NCBI RefSeq assembly: GCF_040529045.1
Contig: NZ_CP131914.1
Location: 1,224,501 to 1,288,500 of the forward strand
Length of the DNA stretch: 64,000 nucleotides
Source of the DNA: Xanthomonas indica
Lineage (GTDB): Bacteria > Pseudomonadota > Gammaproteobacteria > Xanthomonadales > Xanthomonadaceae
Direction: 5' to 3'
Shown: positions 9,108 to 18,068 of the stretch, one piece after another
How positions within the stretch are numbered: the first letter of the stretch is position 1
Layout of the letters: each line of letters opens with the position of its first letter
Position numbers and translations under genes: made by a program
The notes under the pieces: model-generated
Databases searched by the model: none
What the model was told of the DNA's origin: nothing
What the model saw: only the letters and a program-made list of their open reading frames with translations

Positions 9108-10223
9108 TCAGGCGTGACGCACGCGCTGCGGCGCGGGTTGTTCGACCGCCGTGCCCAGCAGCGTGTCCAGGATGTCCCGGTAGGCATGGCCGTCGCCGAA
9201 CGGATTGCGCCAGGCCACCGTGCGCGCCAGCAGCGTGTCGGCCGCCGCACGCAGGCCGCGCATGTCCAGGCTCAACGGCAACTCCGCGCCGCCGACCTGC
9301 AGGGTCTCCGGGCGTTCGGTGTTGGTGCGCAGCACCAGGCACTTGCGCTGCAGGATGCAGGCTTCTTCCTGGATGCCGCCGCTGTCGGTCATGATCAGCG
9401 ACGCGCCCTGCTGCAGCGCCAGCATGTCCAGGTAGCCGACCGGCCCGATCGCGCGCAGACAGCGATGCCGCGCCGATGCGGCATTGCCCATGCTCGCCAG
9501 GCGCGGATGCATCGGGAAGATCAACGGCACGCCGGCGTCCTCGGAGATCGCGGCCACCGCCTGCATCAGCGCGGCGAAATGCTGCGGGTCGTCGGTGTTG
9601 GAGCGCCGGTGGCAGGTCAGCAGGTGGTAGCCGCCCTGCTGCAGGCCCAGCCGCTGCAGGATGTCCGAACACCGCAGCGCGGTGCGCGCGTGCGCCAGCG
9701 TCGCATCCGCCACGGTGTTGCCGGTGACCCGGATGTTCGCCGCCGCCAGGCCTTCCTCGCGCAGGATCTGCGCCTGCAGCGCGGTGGGGCAGAACAGGTA
9801 ATCGGACATGCGGTCGATCAGCACCCGGTTCACTTCTTCCGGCATGCTGTGGTCGCGGCTGCGCAATCCCGCCTCCACGTGCGCCACCGCGATGCCGCGC
9901 TTGTTGGCGGCCATGGCGCCGGCGAGCGCGCTGTTGGTGTCGCCCTGCACCACCACCACGTCCGGCTGGGTGTGTTCCAGTACCGGCTCGATGCCGCACA
10001 GCATGCGGCCGATCTGGGTGGCGTGCGGCGCCGAGCCGACCCCGAGGTTGTAGTGCGCGCGCGGCAGCTCCAGCTCGTCGAAGAAGATGCGGTCCATCGT
10101 CTCGGCATAGTGCTGGTTGGTATGCACGATCGAGAAGCGCAGGCCGTCGCGCACGCTGGCGGCGATCAGCGAGGCCAGTTTGATGATCTCCGGGCGGGTG
10201 CCGAGAACGTAGCTGATGTGCAT
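9108..10223 (-). CDS. wecB: UDP-N-acetylglucosamine 2-epimerase (non-hydrolysing)
   Basis: 371 residues, full family length. It begins MHISYVLGTRPEIIKLA and contains VVVVQGDTNSALAGAMAA, AHVEAGLRSRD, NVTGNTVAD-like VTGNTVADATL, LTCHRRSN and LIMTDSGGIQEEA. These are the conserved UDP- and substrate-binding segments of WecB enzymes. It interconverts UDP-GlcNAc and UDP-ManNAc in the cytosol, feeding a ManNAc-derived sugar to the locus. No UDP-ManNAc dehydrogenase (WecC) is present in the window, so the sugar may be used as ManNAc or oxidised by an enzyme encoded elsewhere. Confidence 0.92.
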   Translation of the reverse strand: MHISYVLGTRPEIIKLASLIAASVRDGLRFSIVHTNQHYAETMDRIFFDELELPRAHYNLGVGSAPHATQIGRMLCGIEPVLEHTQPDVVVVQGDTNSALAGAMAANKRGIAVAHVEAGLRSRDHSMPEEVNRVLIDRMSDYLFCPTALQAQILREEGLAAANIRVTGNTVADATLAHARTALRCSDILQRLGLQQGGYHLLTCHRRSNTDDPQHFAALMQAVAAISEDAGVPLIFPMHPRLASMGNAASARHRCLRAIGPVGYLDMLALQQGASLIMTDSGGIQEEACILQRKCLVLRTNTERPETLQVGGAELPLSLDMRGLRAAADTLLARTVAWRNPFGDGHAYRDILDTLLGTAVEQPAPQRVRHA

Positions 10224-10250
10224 GTGATTCGGACTCCCCAGGTCCAGCGG

Positions 10251-11657
10251 TCAATACGCGTCGCGATCGAACAGCACGATCGCGCCGGTCTGCGCGATGA
10301 TGCTCAGGTCCAGCCACAGCGACCAGTGCTGGATGTAGTACAGGTCGTAGTCGATGCGCTTGCGCATCTTCTCCACCGTATCGGTTTCGCCGCGCAGCCC
10401 GTTCACCTGCGCCCAGCCGGTGATGCCGGGCTTGACCCGGTGGCGTTGCAGATAGTTCGGCACCAGATCCTGGTACTGCGCGTTGTGTGCCAGCGCGTGC
10501 GGGCGCGGCCCGACGATGGACATGCGCCCCTGCAGCACGTTGAAGAACTGCGGCAGCTCGTCCAGGCTGGTGCGGCGCATGAAGGCGCCGAAGCGGGTCA
10601 CCCGCGGGTCGCCGCGGGGCGTCTGCGGCGCGGCATCGGCGCTGTCGTGCAGGCGCATGCTGCGGAACTTCCACAGTTCGAAGGGGCGTCCGTCCCAACC
10701 GTGCCGGATCTGCCGGAACAGCACCGGCCCCGGCCCGGACAGTTTGACGCCCAGCGCCAGCACCAGCAGCAACGGGCTGCTCAGCAGCAGGATCAGCGCG
10801 GCCAGCAGCTTGTCGGTGACGTTCTTGAGCCATTGCGCGGTGCGCGACAGCGGCCGCACCGACAGTTCCAGCAGCGGCATGCCCGCCACCTCGGCAATGC
10901 CGTGGTGGATCATGCCGAAGGCGAAGATGTCCGGCACCCAGCGCACGTCCACGCTGCTGGCATCGAGGCGGCGCATGCTCTCGCGGATCAGCGCCTCCTC
11001 GCGCATCGGCCAGGTCAGCCACACCTCGGCGATGCCGTGCAGATCCAGCCACTGCGGCAGGGCGGCGAGGTCGCCGCTGCGGATCGCCGCCGGCGACGGC
11101 ACCCACTGCAGCCCCGACCACGGTCCCTGGCAGATCCGCGCGCCGACCTGTTCGACCCGCTCCGGCGGCCCCAGCACCGCGATCCGGCGGGTGCCGACGC
11201 CATGCCGATGCAGCCAGCGCAGCAGCCGGTCCGCGGCCACGCGCACGCCGACCAGGCCGCCTGCGCCGATCACCGCCCAGTACAGGAACCACAAGCGCGA
11301 GAAGCTAGGGCCGGTCTTGCTCAAGAAGCTCAGCGACGCAAGCACCCCCAGGACCACGCCCCAGCCGAGCAGCAACCGGCCCAGCATCATCGTCGGCAGC
11401 GCCAGGCGCCAGCTGCGGTACAGCGCCAGTTGCGAGAACACCAGCAACGCCAGCGCGGCGCCGGCCAGCAGGGCGTACGGATAGCGCGGCGCATCGGGCA
11501 GGCTGGCCTGTCCCGCGCGCACGGCATAGGCCAGCAGCCCGCTGCCGACGATGACCGCGGCATCGGCCACCTTCAGCAGCGTCGCCGCCAGCGCCATCGC
11601 ATCGCCGACCATGCCCGATGTCACTGCCCGCGGCAGCGGCCTGCCCAGCAGCCTCAT
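10251..11657 (-). CDS. Initiating sugar-phosphate transferase, WcaJ/GumD family
   Basis: 468 residues. Four to five N-terminal hydrophobic helices are followed by a CoA-binding-like middle domain, and the C-terminal bacterial sugar transferase domain starts near residue 270 with a membrane hairpin (LLAALILLLSSPLLLVLALG). Diagnostic motifs are FELWKFRSM, RRTSLDELPQFFNVLQGRM, SIVGPRPH, and KPGITGWAQVNGLRGETDT. These polyisoprenyl-phosphate hexose-1-phosphate transferases load the first sugar on undecaprenyl phosphate at the inner membrane. The product is related to GumD/WcaJ/PssY-type enzymes. It is the committed step of this locus, in the leftward operon between GT4 genes and wecB. Confidence 0.9.
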   Translation of the reverse strand: MRLLGRPLPRAVTSGMVGDAMALAATLLKVADAAVIVGSGLLAYAVRAGQASLPDAPRYPYALLAGAALALLVFSQLALYRSWRLALPTMMLGRLLLGWGVVLGVLASLSFLSKTGPSFSRLWFLYWAVIGAGGLVGVRVAADRLLRWLHRHGVGTRRIAVLGPPERVEQVGARICQGPWSGLQWVPSPAAIRSGDLAALPQWLDLHGIAEVWLTWPMREEALIRESMRRLDASSVDVRWVPDIFAFGMIHHGIAEVAGMPLLELSVRPLSRTAQWLKNVTDKLLAALILLLSSPLLLVLALGVKLSGPGPVLFRQIRHGWDGRPFELWKFRSMRLHDSADAAPQTPRGDPRVTRFGAFMRRTSLDELPQFFNVLQGRMSIVGPRPHALAHNAQYQDLVPNYLQRHRVKPGITGWAQVNGLRGETDTVEKMRKRIDYDLYYIQHWSLWLDLSIIAQTGAIVLFDRDAY

Positions 11658-11718
11658 GCGTGTCTATCCCGCGCGCGAAGCGCCTGCAGTGCGTTGTTCC
11701 CGTGCGTCCCCGCGTCCC

Positions 11719-12861
11719 TCATCCCTGTTCCCCGTCTGCCGTCCCGCGCGCGCCGCAGACATCGCGGTACAGCGCCAGATAGGCGTCGACCATGCCATCG
11801 GCGGTGAACAACCGCCGGTATCGCGCTTCCGCGTGCCCCCCGTAGGCCGCGGCGATCTGTGGATGGTCCCACAGATAGCGCATCGCGTCGCGCAAGGCCA
11901 GCGGATCGCCCGGCGGCACCACCAGGCCGGTCTCGCCGGCGACGTTGACGAAACTGGTGCCGGTGCCGATCTCGCAGGAGATCATCGGCTTGGCGTGCAT
12001 CGCCGCTTCCAGCAAGGAGATCCCGAACGCTTCGGAGCGCAGATGCGAGGGGAACACCAGCGCCGCGCAGGCGGCGAGCAGCGCATGCTTGTCGGCTTCG
12101 TCCACGTGGCCGAGAAAGTGCACGTGGGACAGCCCCAGCGCCTGTGCCTGCGCGCGCAGGGCGGCCGCCTCCGGGCCGTCGCCCGCGATCGCGATCGGGA
12201 TCTGCAGGCCCTGCGCCGCCTGCAGCAGGACGCGCAGTCCCTTGTAGTAGCGCAGTACCCCCACGAACAACAGGAAGCGCGGGCCCAGCCGCGCGCGCCA
12301 GGCCTCCACCCGCTGCGCCGACGCTGCGTGTGCTGGCGCGTCATCCAGGCCGATGGGAATGACGCTGACCTTGGCGCGGTGCTCGGCCAGCACCGCGCTG
12401 CTGGCCAGGTAGTTCGGCGAGGTGGCGACGATGCGGCCGACGCTGCGCAGGAAGCGCCGCTGCAATGGCCGGTACAGGCGCAGCAACTGCCGTTGCCGCA
12501 CGATGTCCGAATGATAGGTGAGCACCGACGGGGTGCCCGCCGAGGCGGCGAAGTGCAGGACATCCATGAACGGCCACGGGAAGTGGTAATGGATCAGGTC
12601 GGCACGGCGCGCCAGTTGTGCGTAGCGCCGTACCAGGCCGAGCGAAACCGGCATGGACGCGACCTCGGCGATGCGCTGCAGCCGATGCAGCGTGTAGCCG
12701 GCATGGATCCGGGTGCCGGCCTGCGCAGCATCGCCGCACAGTGCCAGCACGTCGCAGTGCGCCCCGCGTGCCTGGGCGTGCTGCGCCAGCGTATGCACCA
12801 CCTGCTCGATCCCGCCGGTGGAGTCGGGCAGGGCGGTCTTGTAGACATGCAGAACGCGCAT
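11719..12861 (-). CDS. Glycosyltransferase family 4
   Basis: 380 residues. Start MRVLHVYKTALPDSTGGIEQ is typical of the GT4 N-domain. The donor domain has FLLFVGVLRYYKGLRVLL, IAGDGPEAAAL, VHFLGHVDEADKHALL and the EX7E region SEAFGISLLEAAMHAKPMI. Cytosolic-face sugar transfer in assembly of the repeat unit. It follows the other leftward GT4 gene by 19 nt. The last few codons (GARGTADGEQG) look like a non-conserved tail. Donor sugar unknown; mannosyl- or glucosyltransferases are the commonest activity of this branch. Confidence 0.88.
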   Translation of the reverse strand: MRVLHVYKTALPDSTGGIEQVVHTLAQHAQARGAHCDVLALCGDAAQAGTRIHAGYTLHRLQRIAEVASMPVSLGLVRRYAQLARRADLIHYHFPWPFMDVLHFAASAGTPSVLTYHSDIVRQRQLLRLYRPLQRRFLRSVGRIVATSPNYLASSAVLAEHRAKVSVIPIGLDDAPAHAASAQRVEAWRARLGPRFLLFVGVLRYYKGLRVLLQAAQGLQIPIAIAGDGPEAAALRAQAQALGLSHVHFLGHVDEADKHALLAACAALVFPSHLRSEAFGISLLEAAMHAKPMISCEIGTGTSFVNVAGETGLVVPPGDPLALRDAMRYLWDHPQIAAAYGGHAEARYRRLFTADGMVDAYLALYRDVCGARGTADGEQG

Positions 12862-12880
12862 CAGCCTCAGCGTCCGTGCT

Positions 12881-14023
12881 TCATGCGCGCATCGCGTCGC
12901 GATAGGCGTCGGCGGTGCGCGCGGCGCAGATGCGCCAATCGAATTCCGCAGCACGACGGCGCCCGGCTGCGCTGAGCGTCGTGCGCCACGCCGCATCGTC
13001 CAGGCCGCGCGCGAGCAAGCCGATCAGCGCATCGGTATCGCCGGGATCGAACAGCGCCGCTGCGTCGCCGGCGACCTCGGGCAGCGCCGCCGCATTGGAA
13101 CACAGCACCGCTGTGCCGCTGCCCATCGCTTCCAGTACCGGCAGGCCGAACCCCTCGTAGAGCGACGGGAACACGAACAGCCGTGCGCCGGCGACCAGCG
13201 CCGGCAGCCGCGTCTCCTCCACATAGCCCAGGTAACGCAGCCAGCCGTCGCGTTGCGCCTGCGCCATGCGCTGGTGCAGTGCCTCGCTGTGCCAGCCGGG
13301 ATGGCCGGCCACCACCAGCGGCCAGCGTGTGCGCAGCGCCGCCGGCAGCGCGGCATAGGCCTGCAGCAGCGTCTGCAGGTTCTTGCGTGGCTCGATCGTG
13401 CCCAGGAACAGCGTGTAGCCGTCGGCCTGCAGGCCCAGCGCCTGCAGCGGCGCCTGCAGTTCCTCCGCGCGGTGCGGGCGGAAGGCCGCATTGCCGGCCA
13501 GCGGAATGGCGCGGATGCGTGCCAGCGGCCAGTCGAATTGCGCGGCGATTTCCTGCCGCGAGAATTCCGAGACAGTCAGGATCAACTGTGCGCGGCGCAG
13601 CGACAGCGCGAGTTCCTTGCGCATGTAGCGCACCCGGTCGGCCCGATGGCACTCGGCCCAGCGATAGATCGAGACGTCGTGGAAGGTGGCGACGCAGGGG
13701 CCGTCGAACGCCGGCAGATAGTAGTTGCAGCCATGGAACAGGGCCGGCGCCTGGCCGCGCAGCGCGCGCGACCTGGCCGCGTTGTGCAGCCGCCGGTACA
13801 CGTCGACGGCCGGCCGGATGCCTGACAGCCGGTCGCGCAGCCACGGCACCAGCGTCGGCGCCGGGCCCGGTGCCGGCAGGTCCTGGCGCAGGTGCCGGCC
13901 ATGCAGGAAGCGCAGCGACGCGATCTGCGGCAGGGCCGCCAGCTGCGTGGCCAGTTCCTGTGTGTAGCGGCCGACGCCGGTCAGCGGATACCGGATCGAC
14001 TCCGTCGCCAGGATTACGTGCAT
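12881..14023 (-). CDS. Glycosyltransferase family 4, first gene of the leftward polysaccharide operon
   Basis: 380 residues. ATG 14023 gives MHVILATESIRYPLTGVGRYTQ, the expected start for this WbdA/mannosyltransferase-like branch; upstream in-frame extensions are low-complexity. The donor half has LFLGTIEPRKNLQTLLQAYA, LVVAGHPGW, RYLGYVEETRLPAL and FPSLYEGFGLPVLEAMGSG. It is preceded by a 370-bp gene-free stretch that should hold the promoter of the operon running to 8,422. The acceptor is probably the undecaprenyl-linked sugar made by the GumD-like enzyme two genes downstream. Confidence 0.88.
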   Translation of the reverse strand: MHVILATESIRYPLTGVGRYTQELATQLAALPQIASLRFLHGRHLRQDLPAPGPAPTLVPWLRDRLSGIRPAVDVYRRLHNAARSRALRGQAPALFHGCNYYLPAFDGPCVATFHDVSIYRWAECHRADRVRYMRKELALSLRRAQLILTVSEFSRQEIAAQFDWPLARIRAIPLAGNAAFRPHRAEELQAPLQALGLQADGYTLFLGTIEPRKNLQTLLQAYAALPAALRTRWPLVVAGHPGWHSEALHQRMAQAQRDGWLRYLGYVEETRLPALVAGARLFVFPSLYEGFGLPVLEAMGSGTAVLCSNAAALPEVAGDAAALFDPGDTDALIGLLARGLDDAAWRTTLSAAGRRRAAEFDWRICAARTADAYRDAMRA

Positions 14024-14400
14024 CGCAACAGCGGTCGCGCGCGACGCTCGGTGGGCCTGGCGGCGGGGCAGGGCGCGGCCGCCGGCGATGCATCGCGTCG
14101 GGCGAGGCTCGGCATGTCGCTGCATGGGAGGTGCTGTTGGCGCATCCTGGTTCCCCTGGTCGGACATAGAGTCTAGAACGAACCTGCGCTGCCCAGGCGC
14201 TGGGCGACCTTGGCGGGCGGCCAGCGCCGGCCTGGCACCTACGCGCTGCCGCTGCCGCCCGGCGGCCTGTGCTCCGAAGCTGCGGTGGCCGTGTCGAACC
14301 CCGCGCCGCTACTACCCTGGTCGCCGGGCCAGCAATGCGCCGGTGGCCGCAGCAGCGCCGAGAGTGATGGGTTAATCACCTTTGAATGCGCAGGAGGCAT
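14024..14400. other. Gene-free leader of the leftward polysaccharide operon
   Basis: No convincing gene: the short open frames have no conserved look and are GC-rich shadows. The stretch upstream of 14,023 should contain the promoter of the leftward operon. The only AT-leaning patch is around 14,161-14,180 (leftward strand reads TCTAGACTCTATGT), a weak candidate for a -10 region. No recognisable operator. Confidence 0.35.
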
Positions 14401-14744
14401 TCCCGCGGAGCTGCCGGATGACGTCTCGCGTCGCGGCTGACGTCGCTCCCACAAGAAGCGTTCCCGCAGGGCTGCCGGATGACGTCATGCGTCGCGGCTG
14501 AAGCCGCTCCTACAGAACGGCTCGCTGCGATCCGGCACTGGACAGCGTAGGAGCGGCTTCAGCCGCGACCTGGCCGCGAGGTCGACCGATGCGCCGCATC
14601 GCATCGCCGGATTCGCCCGCGCATGCGACTGTCCATCCGATCGCCGCTGTTGTGGGAGGGACTTCAGTCCCGACGCCTCTGCAACGGAGTTGCCGGATGG
14701 CGTCTCGCGTCGCGACTGAGGGCGCTCCCACAGGAGGCTGTCCC
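14401..14744. repeat. Palindromic REP-like repeat island 1
   Basis: Five copies or degenerate copies of a short palindrome whose core is GGAGCGGCTTCAGCCGC in either orientation: about 14,430-14,452, 14,491-14,514, 14,547-14,569 (perfect), 14,652-14,674 (GGGACTTCAGTCCC variant) and 14,709-14,731. Around three of them a longer unit of about 60 bp repeats (14,401-14,460; 14,461-14,520; 14,685-14,744), sharing CTGCCGGATG and CGTC-CGCGTCGCG. The hairpin stem GCGGCT/AGCCGC is kept by compensating changes in the ACT/AGT variants. This looks like a REP/BIME family such as those mobilised by RAYT transposases; no such transposase is in the window. Confidence 0.8.
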
Positions 14745-14804
14745 GCGATCCGGCACCACGCTGGTGCGACCGGTGTCGCGTCGTGCGCAACGACGCGCGC
14801 CACC

Positions 14805-16922
14805 TCAGTAATCCACGCCCACCGAGAACAGCAGCGTGCGCGGGTCGCCCAGGGCCACGGCGCGTTGCAGGCCGCCGGTGTAGTAGTCGCGGTCGAAGGC
14901 GTTCTTCAGGTTCAGCGCGTAGCGCCAATGGCCCTGGCGGTAGCCGAGGCCGGCATCGACCACCAGATAACCCGGGATGCGGTGGCCGTAGGCGGTCTTC
15001 TCGCCTTCGGCGCGCACGCCGCCGCTGACGCTCCAGCCGTCGGCCGCGCCGTGGGCGGCGTACTGCAGCCAGAGCGAACCGCTGTGCCGCGGCACGTTGT
15101 TCAGGCGGCTGCCGACGCTGCTCACGCGTTGGCCGCCGTCGTCGGTGACTACGGCATCGGTATAGGCGTAGCCGCCGAACAGGCTCAGCCCGCTGCCCAG
15201 GTCGGCGGCGGCGTTGAGCTCCAGGCCGCGGCTGCGTTGCTCGCCCACGGCGATGCTGTAGCCGTCGTTGAACGGATCGGTCTGCAGCACATTGCGTCGG
15301 CGCAGGTCGTACAGCGCCATGCTCAGGCTGGTGCTGCTGCTCACTTCCATCTTGACGCCCAGTTCCACCTGGCGCCCGCGTTCGGGGTCGAACTGCGCGC
15401 CCTGCGCGTCGGTGCCGACGTTGGGATAGAACGAGGTGGCCACGCTGACATACGGGCGCAGGCCGCCACCGGCGTCGAACATCAGCGCTGCCGAGCCTGT
15501 GGTCGCACTGTTGTCGTTGCGCGTGTCGGTGCCGGCCAGGTGGTCCTCGCTGCGGTTGCGGCTGCGGTCGTGGCGCAGGCCCAGCAGCAATTGCCAGTCG
15601 GGTGCGAACTGGATGCGGTCGCGCAGATACAGGCCGCCCGAGGTCACCACGCTGAGGTTGTCGCGGTTGGGCCGGGCCGGGCAGACCACGGCGCTGTCGT
15701 AGACCGGTGCATACACGTCCAGGGTGCCGACGCGGCAGGTCGACTGCACGTTCCATTCCCAGGTCTTGAACGCGTCCAGGCCGGCGGTGACCGTGTGCTG
15801 CCAGGTACCGGTGGCGAAGCCGCCCTGCAGGTAGGTGTCCTGGACCCAGGTACGGCCGTCGAACTGTTGCTGAGTGGCGGTGCGGCGCAGCGTGCGCAGA
15901 TCGGCGGCCAGGCCGTTGTTGGCGATCAGGAACCCATTCAAGCCGAAACTCTGCCAGCGTGCGGCGTGGTGCAGGGTCCAGCCGTTGTCGAAGCGGTGAT
16001 CGAGCACGTAGCCGATCCGGCTCTGGTGGCTGTGGTACGGCCGCTGCCCGGGTTCGCCGGTGAACAGCGCGCGGTCGATCCGGCCATTGCGGTTGGGCTC
16101 GGCGCTGCCTTCCCAGGGCAGGCCCTGCTGGCGGATGTAGTCGCGTTCCTGGTAGCTGGTCAGCAGCACGAAGTCGGTGCGCGGGCCCAGGTCCAGCGAC
16201 AGCGACGGGGCGATCCAGCGGCTGCGGAAATACACGTGGTCGGTGGGATCGTCGCTGTTCATCGCCAGCCCGTTGAGGCGCAGCGCCACCTTGCCGTCGG
16301 CCGACAGCGGCTGGTTGAGATCCACGCTGCCCTGGCGCAGGCCGTCGCTGCCCACGCTCAGGTCCACCCGCCGCATCGGCTCGGCGCCGGGGCGCTTGCT
16401 GATCAGGTTGACCAGGCCGCCCGGCAGCACCTGCCCGTACAGCAGCGAGGCCGGGCCCTTCAGCACCTCCACCTGCTGCACGCCGAACAGTTGCTCGGCC
16501 ACGCGGTTGCTGTCGGCGGTGCGCAGGCCGTCGACGAACAGCGCGTCGGAGGCAGTCTGGCCACGGATGATCAGGTCGTCCCAGCCGCGCCGGCCGTAGG
16601 TGTTGGCGACCACCCCGGAGACGTTGTGCAGGGCATCGGACAGGCTCAGCGCCTGCTGGCTGTCCAGCAGCGCGCGCGGCACCACGGTGATCGAGAACGG
16701 CGTCTGCGCCAGCAGCGCATCGGACTTGTCGGCCTGCACCGGCCCGGTGGCGCGGAAGCCGCGCTGCGCGTCGGCGCGCACCTGCACCGTGGGCAGGGCG
16801 GTCGCCTGCGCGGCATCGGCGCCGCTTTCGGCGTCCGCGGCGGTGTCGGCGGTGGTTGCGTGCGCAGGCAGGGACAGCGCCATGCCCAGCAGGCAGGCGC
16901 AGGACAGGGGGTGCAGTGTCAT
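14805..16922 (-). CDS. TonB-dependent siderophore receptor
   Basis: 705 residues. Signal peptide at the N-terminus (MTLHPLSCACLLGMALSLPAHA). A likely TonB box follows (LPTVQVRA, about residue 45), then the plug domain with PFSITVVPRALLDSQQA, NVSGVVANTYGRRGWD, FVDGLRT and VEVLKGPASLLYGQVLPGGLVN, which is characteristic of the FhuA/FpvA-type siderophore receptor family. The rest is a beta-barrel ending in the aromatic outer-membrane signal FSVGVDY. It would import a ferric siderophore across the outer membrane using TonB. A Fur-like box lies 27 nt upstream of the start, so iron-repressed expression is expected. No siderophore synthesis or ABC importer gene is adjacent; the ligand is unknown. 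Confidence 0.92.
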   Translation of the reverse strand: MTLHPLSCACLLGMALSLPAHATTADTAADAESGADAAQATALPTVQVRADAQRGFRATGPVQADKSDALLAQTPFSITVVPRALLDSQQALSLSDALHNVSGVVANTYGRRGWDDLIIRGQTASDALFVDGLRTADSNRVAEQLFGVQQVEVLKGPASLLYGQVLPGGLVNLISKRPGAEPMRRVDLSVGSDGLRQGSVDLNQPLSADGKVALRLNGLAMNSDDPTDHVYFRSRWIAPSLSLDLGPRTDFVLLTSYQERDYIRQQGLPWEGSAEPNRNGRIDRALFTGEPGQRPYHSHQSRIGYVLDHRFDNGWTLHHAARWQSFGLNGFLIANNGLAADLRTLRRTATQQQFDGRTWVQDTYLQGGFATGTWQHTVTAGLDAFKTWEWNVQSTCRVGTLDVYAPVYDSAVVCPARPNRDNLSVVTSGGLYLRDRIQFAPDWQLLLGLRHDRSRNRSEDHLAGTDTRNDNSATTGSAALMFDAGGGLRPYVSVATSFYPNVGTDAQGAQFDPERGRQVELGVKMEVSSSTSLSMALYDLRRRNVLQTDPFNDGYSIAVGEQRSRGLELNAAADLGSGLSLFGGYAYTDAVVTDDGGQRVSSVGSRLNNVPRHSGSLWLQYAAHGAADGWSVSGGVRAEGEKTAYGHRIPGYLVVDAGLGYRQGHWRYALNLKNAFDRDYYTGGLQRAVALGDPRTLLFSVGVDY

Positions 16923-16948
16923 CGAGACCGGGGGTGAAGGTTCTAATC

Positions 16949-16965
16949 GAGAATGATTATATTTC
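16949..16965 (-). promoter_or_regulatory. Candidate Fur box upstream of the TonB receptor
   Basis: Read on the receptor strand, the sequence AAATATAATCATTCTCG contains ATAATCATT, nine bases identical to the core of the Fur consensus GATAATGATAATCATTATC, and lies just upstream of the receptor start. It is a marked AT-rich patch in a GC-rich region. The match is partial on the left half. Confidence 0.55.
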
Positions 16966-17276
16966 GCGAAGCGCCGGTTGGGAATGCCCGTGGCCGCGAA
17001 CGCAGGTCGTCGCCGGCTGCACCGGGCGTCGCGGCGACACGGTCGTCGTTGGTGGGGTGGAGACGCTGCAGGCGGCCGGCATCGCGGCGATGCTGCACGC
17101 CAGTGCAGCTTGGCGCTCGGGCGCGCAGCGGGATGCGCAGCAGCGCGCGCCGCAGAGGCTTGGCCACTCGTGCGCGCGACGGCGACCGCATGGCGCGGTC
17201 GCGTTGGTTGCAGATCTTCGCCGCGCCATCGTGCAGATGGCGCGCGCGGCGTGCGTGGCGTGCGTGTGGCGCGGGC
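16966..17276. other. Gene-free spacer
   Basis: About 310 bases between the membrane-protein gene and the TonB receptor promoter. No gene, tRNA or clear terminator seen; open frames here are GC-rich and lack any family resemblance. Confidence 0.4.
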
Positions 17277-17894
17277 TCAGCCGGCGACGCGGAACACGCC
17301 GGGCTGGCCGCCGGGCGGGGTGCCTTCGAACTGGATCAGCGAGGCGACCAGTTCGGCATGCAGGCGGATGCGGCCCATCTCGCGCATGATCCGGATGTCC
17401 TCGTGGCGCAGTTCGCGGTTGGCCACCACTTCGCGCTTGTAGGCGAGGATCTCCGGGTACTTGCGTGCCATGTTCAGCGCGTCGGCCACGCACTCCACGG
17501 TGTCGGCATCGGCGGAGAGCGGTTCGCGGCTGTTGAACGCGGTGAGCCAGCGCTCGAAGCCGGCGGTGCGGTCGAACATGTTGGCGATGAACCAGATCAC
17601 GAACAGGATCGCCACCCACGAGGTGACCACGATGACGATGCGCGAGAAGGTCAGGTGGTAGTCGTGTTGCCACAGCTGCGCGGTGATCACGCCGAGCAGG
17701 ATCAGCGAGATGGCCTGCCAGCCGATGATCGAGGCCACCAGCCACTGCTGCTTGGCCTTGGCCAGCAATGCCACTTCGTCGCGGATCTGCGCCTCGCTCT
17801 TGTGCTGCCAGTGCGCGACCTGTTCGGGAAACGAGCGCTGGTGCAGCGCGTTGTCCTCGAGCAGCAATCCCAAGCCTTTGAACAATGCGAACAT
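17277..17894 (-). CDS. Uncharacterised membrane protein, two predicted TM helices
   Basis: 205 residues, family not recognised. ATG 17894 is supported by a strong AAGGAG ribosome site on the leftward strand about 9 nt upstream. The N-terminus has an amphipathic KGLGLLLED and a charged segment. There are two hydrophobic spans, about residues 50-70 (WLVASIIGWQAISLILLGVI) and 85-105 (IVIVVTSWVAILFVIWFIA), and then a cytosolic charged C-terminal half (NMARKYPEILAYKREVVANRELRHEDIRIMRE). It stands alone between the TonB receptor and the oxygenase gene. No function is proposed. Confidence 0.75.
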   Translation of the reverse strand: MFALFKGLGLLLEDNALHQRSFPEQVAHWQHKSEAQIRDEVALLAKAKQQWLVASIIGWQAISLILLGVITAQLWQHDYHLTFSRIVIVVTSWVAILFVIWFIANMFDRTAGFERWLTAFNSREPLSADADTVECVADALNMARKYPEILAYKREVVANRELRHEDIRIMREMGRIRLHAELVASLIQFEGTPPGGQPGVFRVAG

Positions 17895-18068
17895 GACGGG
17901 CTCCTTGCAGATGCGGTGACGGACGCGGAACGTCGGCGGGCGATCTTGAGGCAGCTTCTTTCTAGCACAGCGGCTGCAAAGTGCATGCTGCGGTCGCACA
18001 TGCGGCGCGGCCGCTGTGCGCCATACGCCATCGCACGGCGCTCGCGCCGTCTCCGCTAGCATCGGCGC

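Noticed and set aside
9114-11807. 897-codon open frame on the plus strand
   Set aside because: Antisense to wecB and the sugar-phosphate transferase, Gln/Arg/His-rich with no motif.
14210-14440. Small open frames in the first repeat island
   Set aside because: Composed of repeat sequence and leader; no SD or family resemblance.
14401-14744. Possible CRISPR array
   Set aside because: Repeats are short palindromes in both orientations with irregular spacing and sequence drift; no cas genes.
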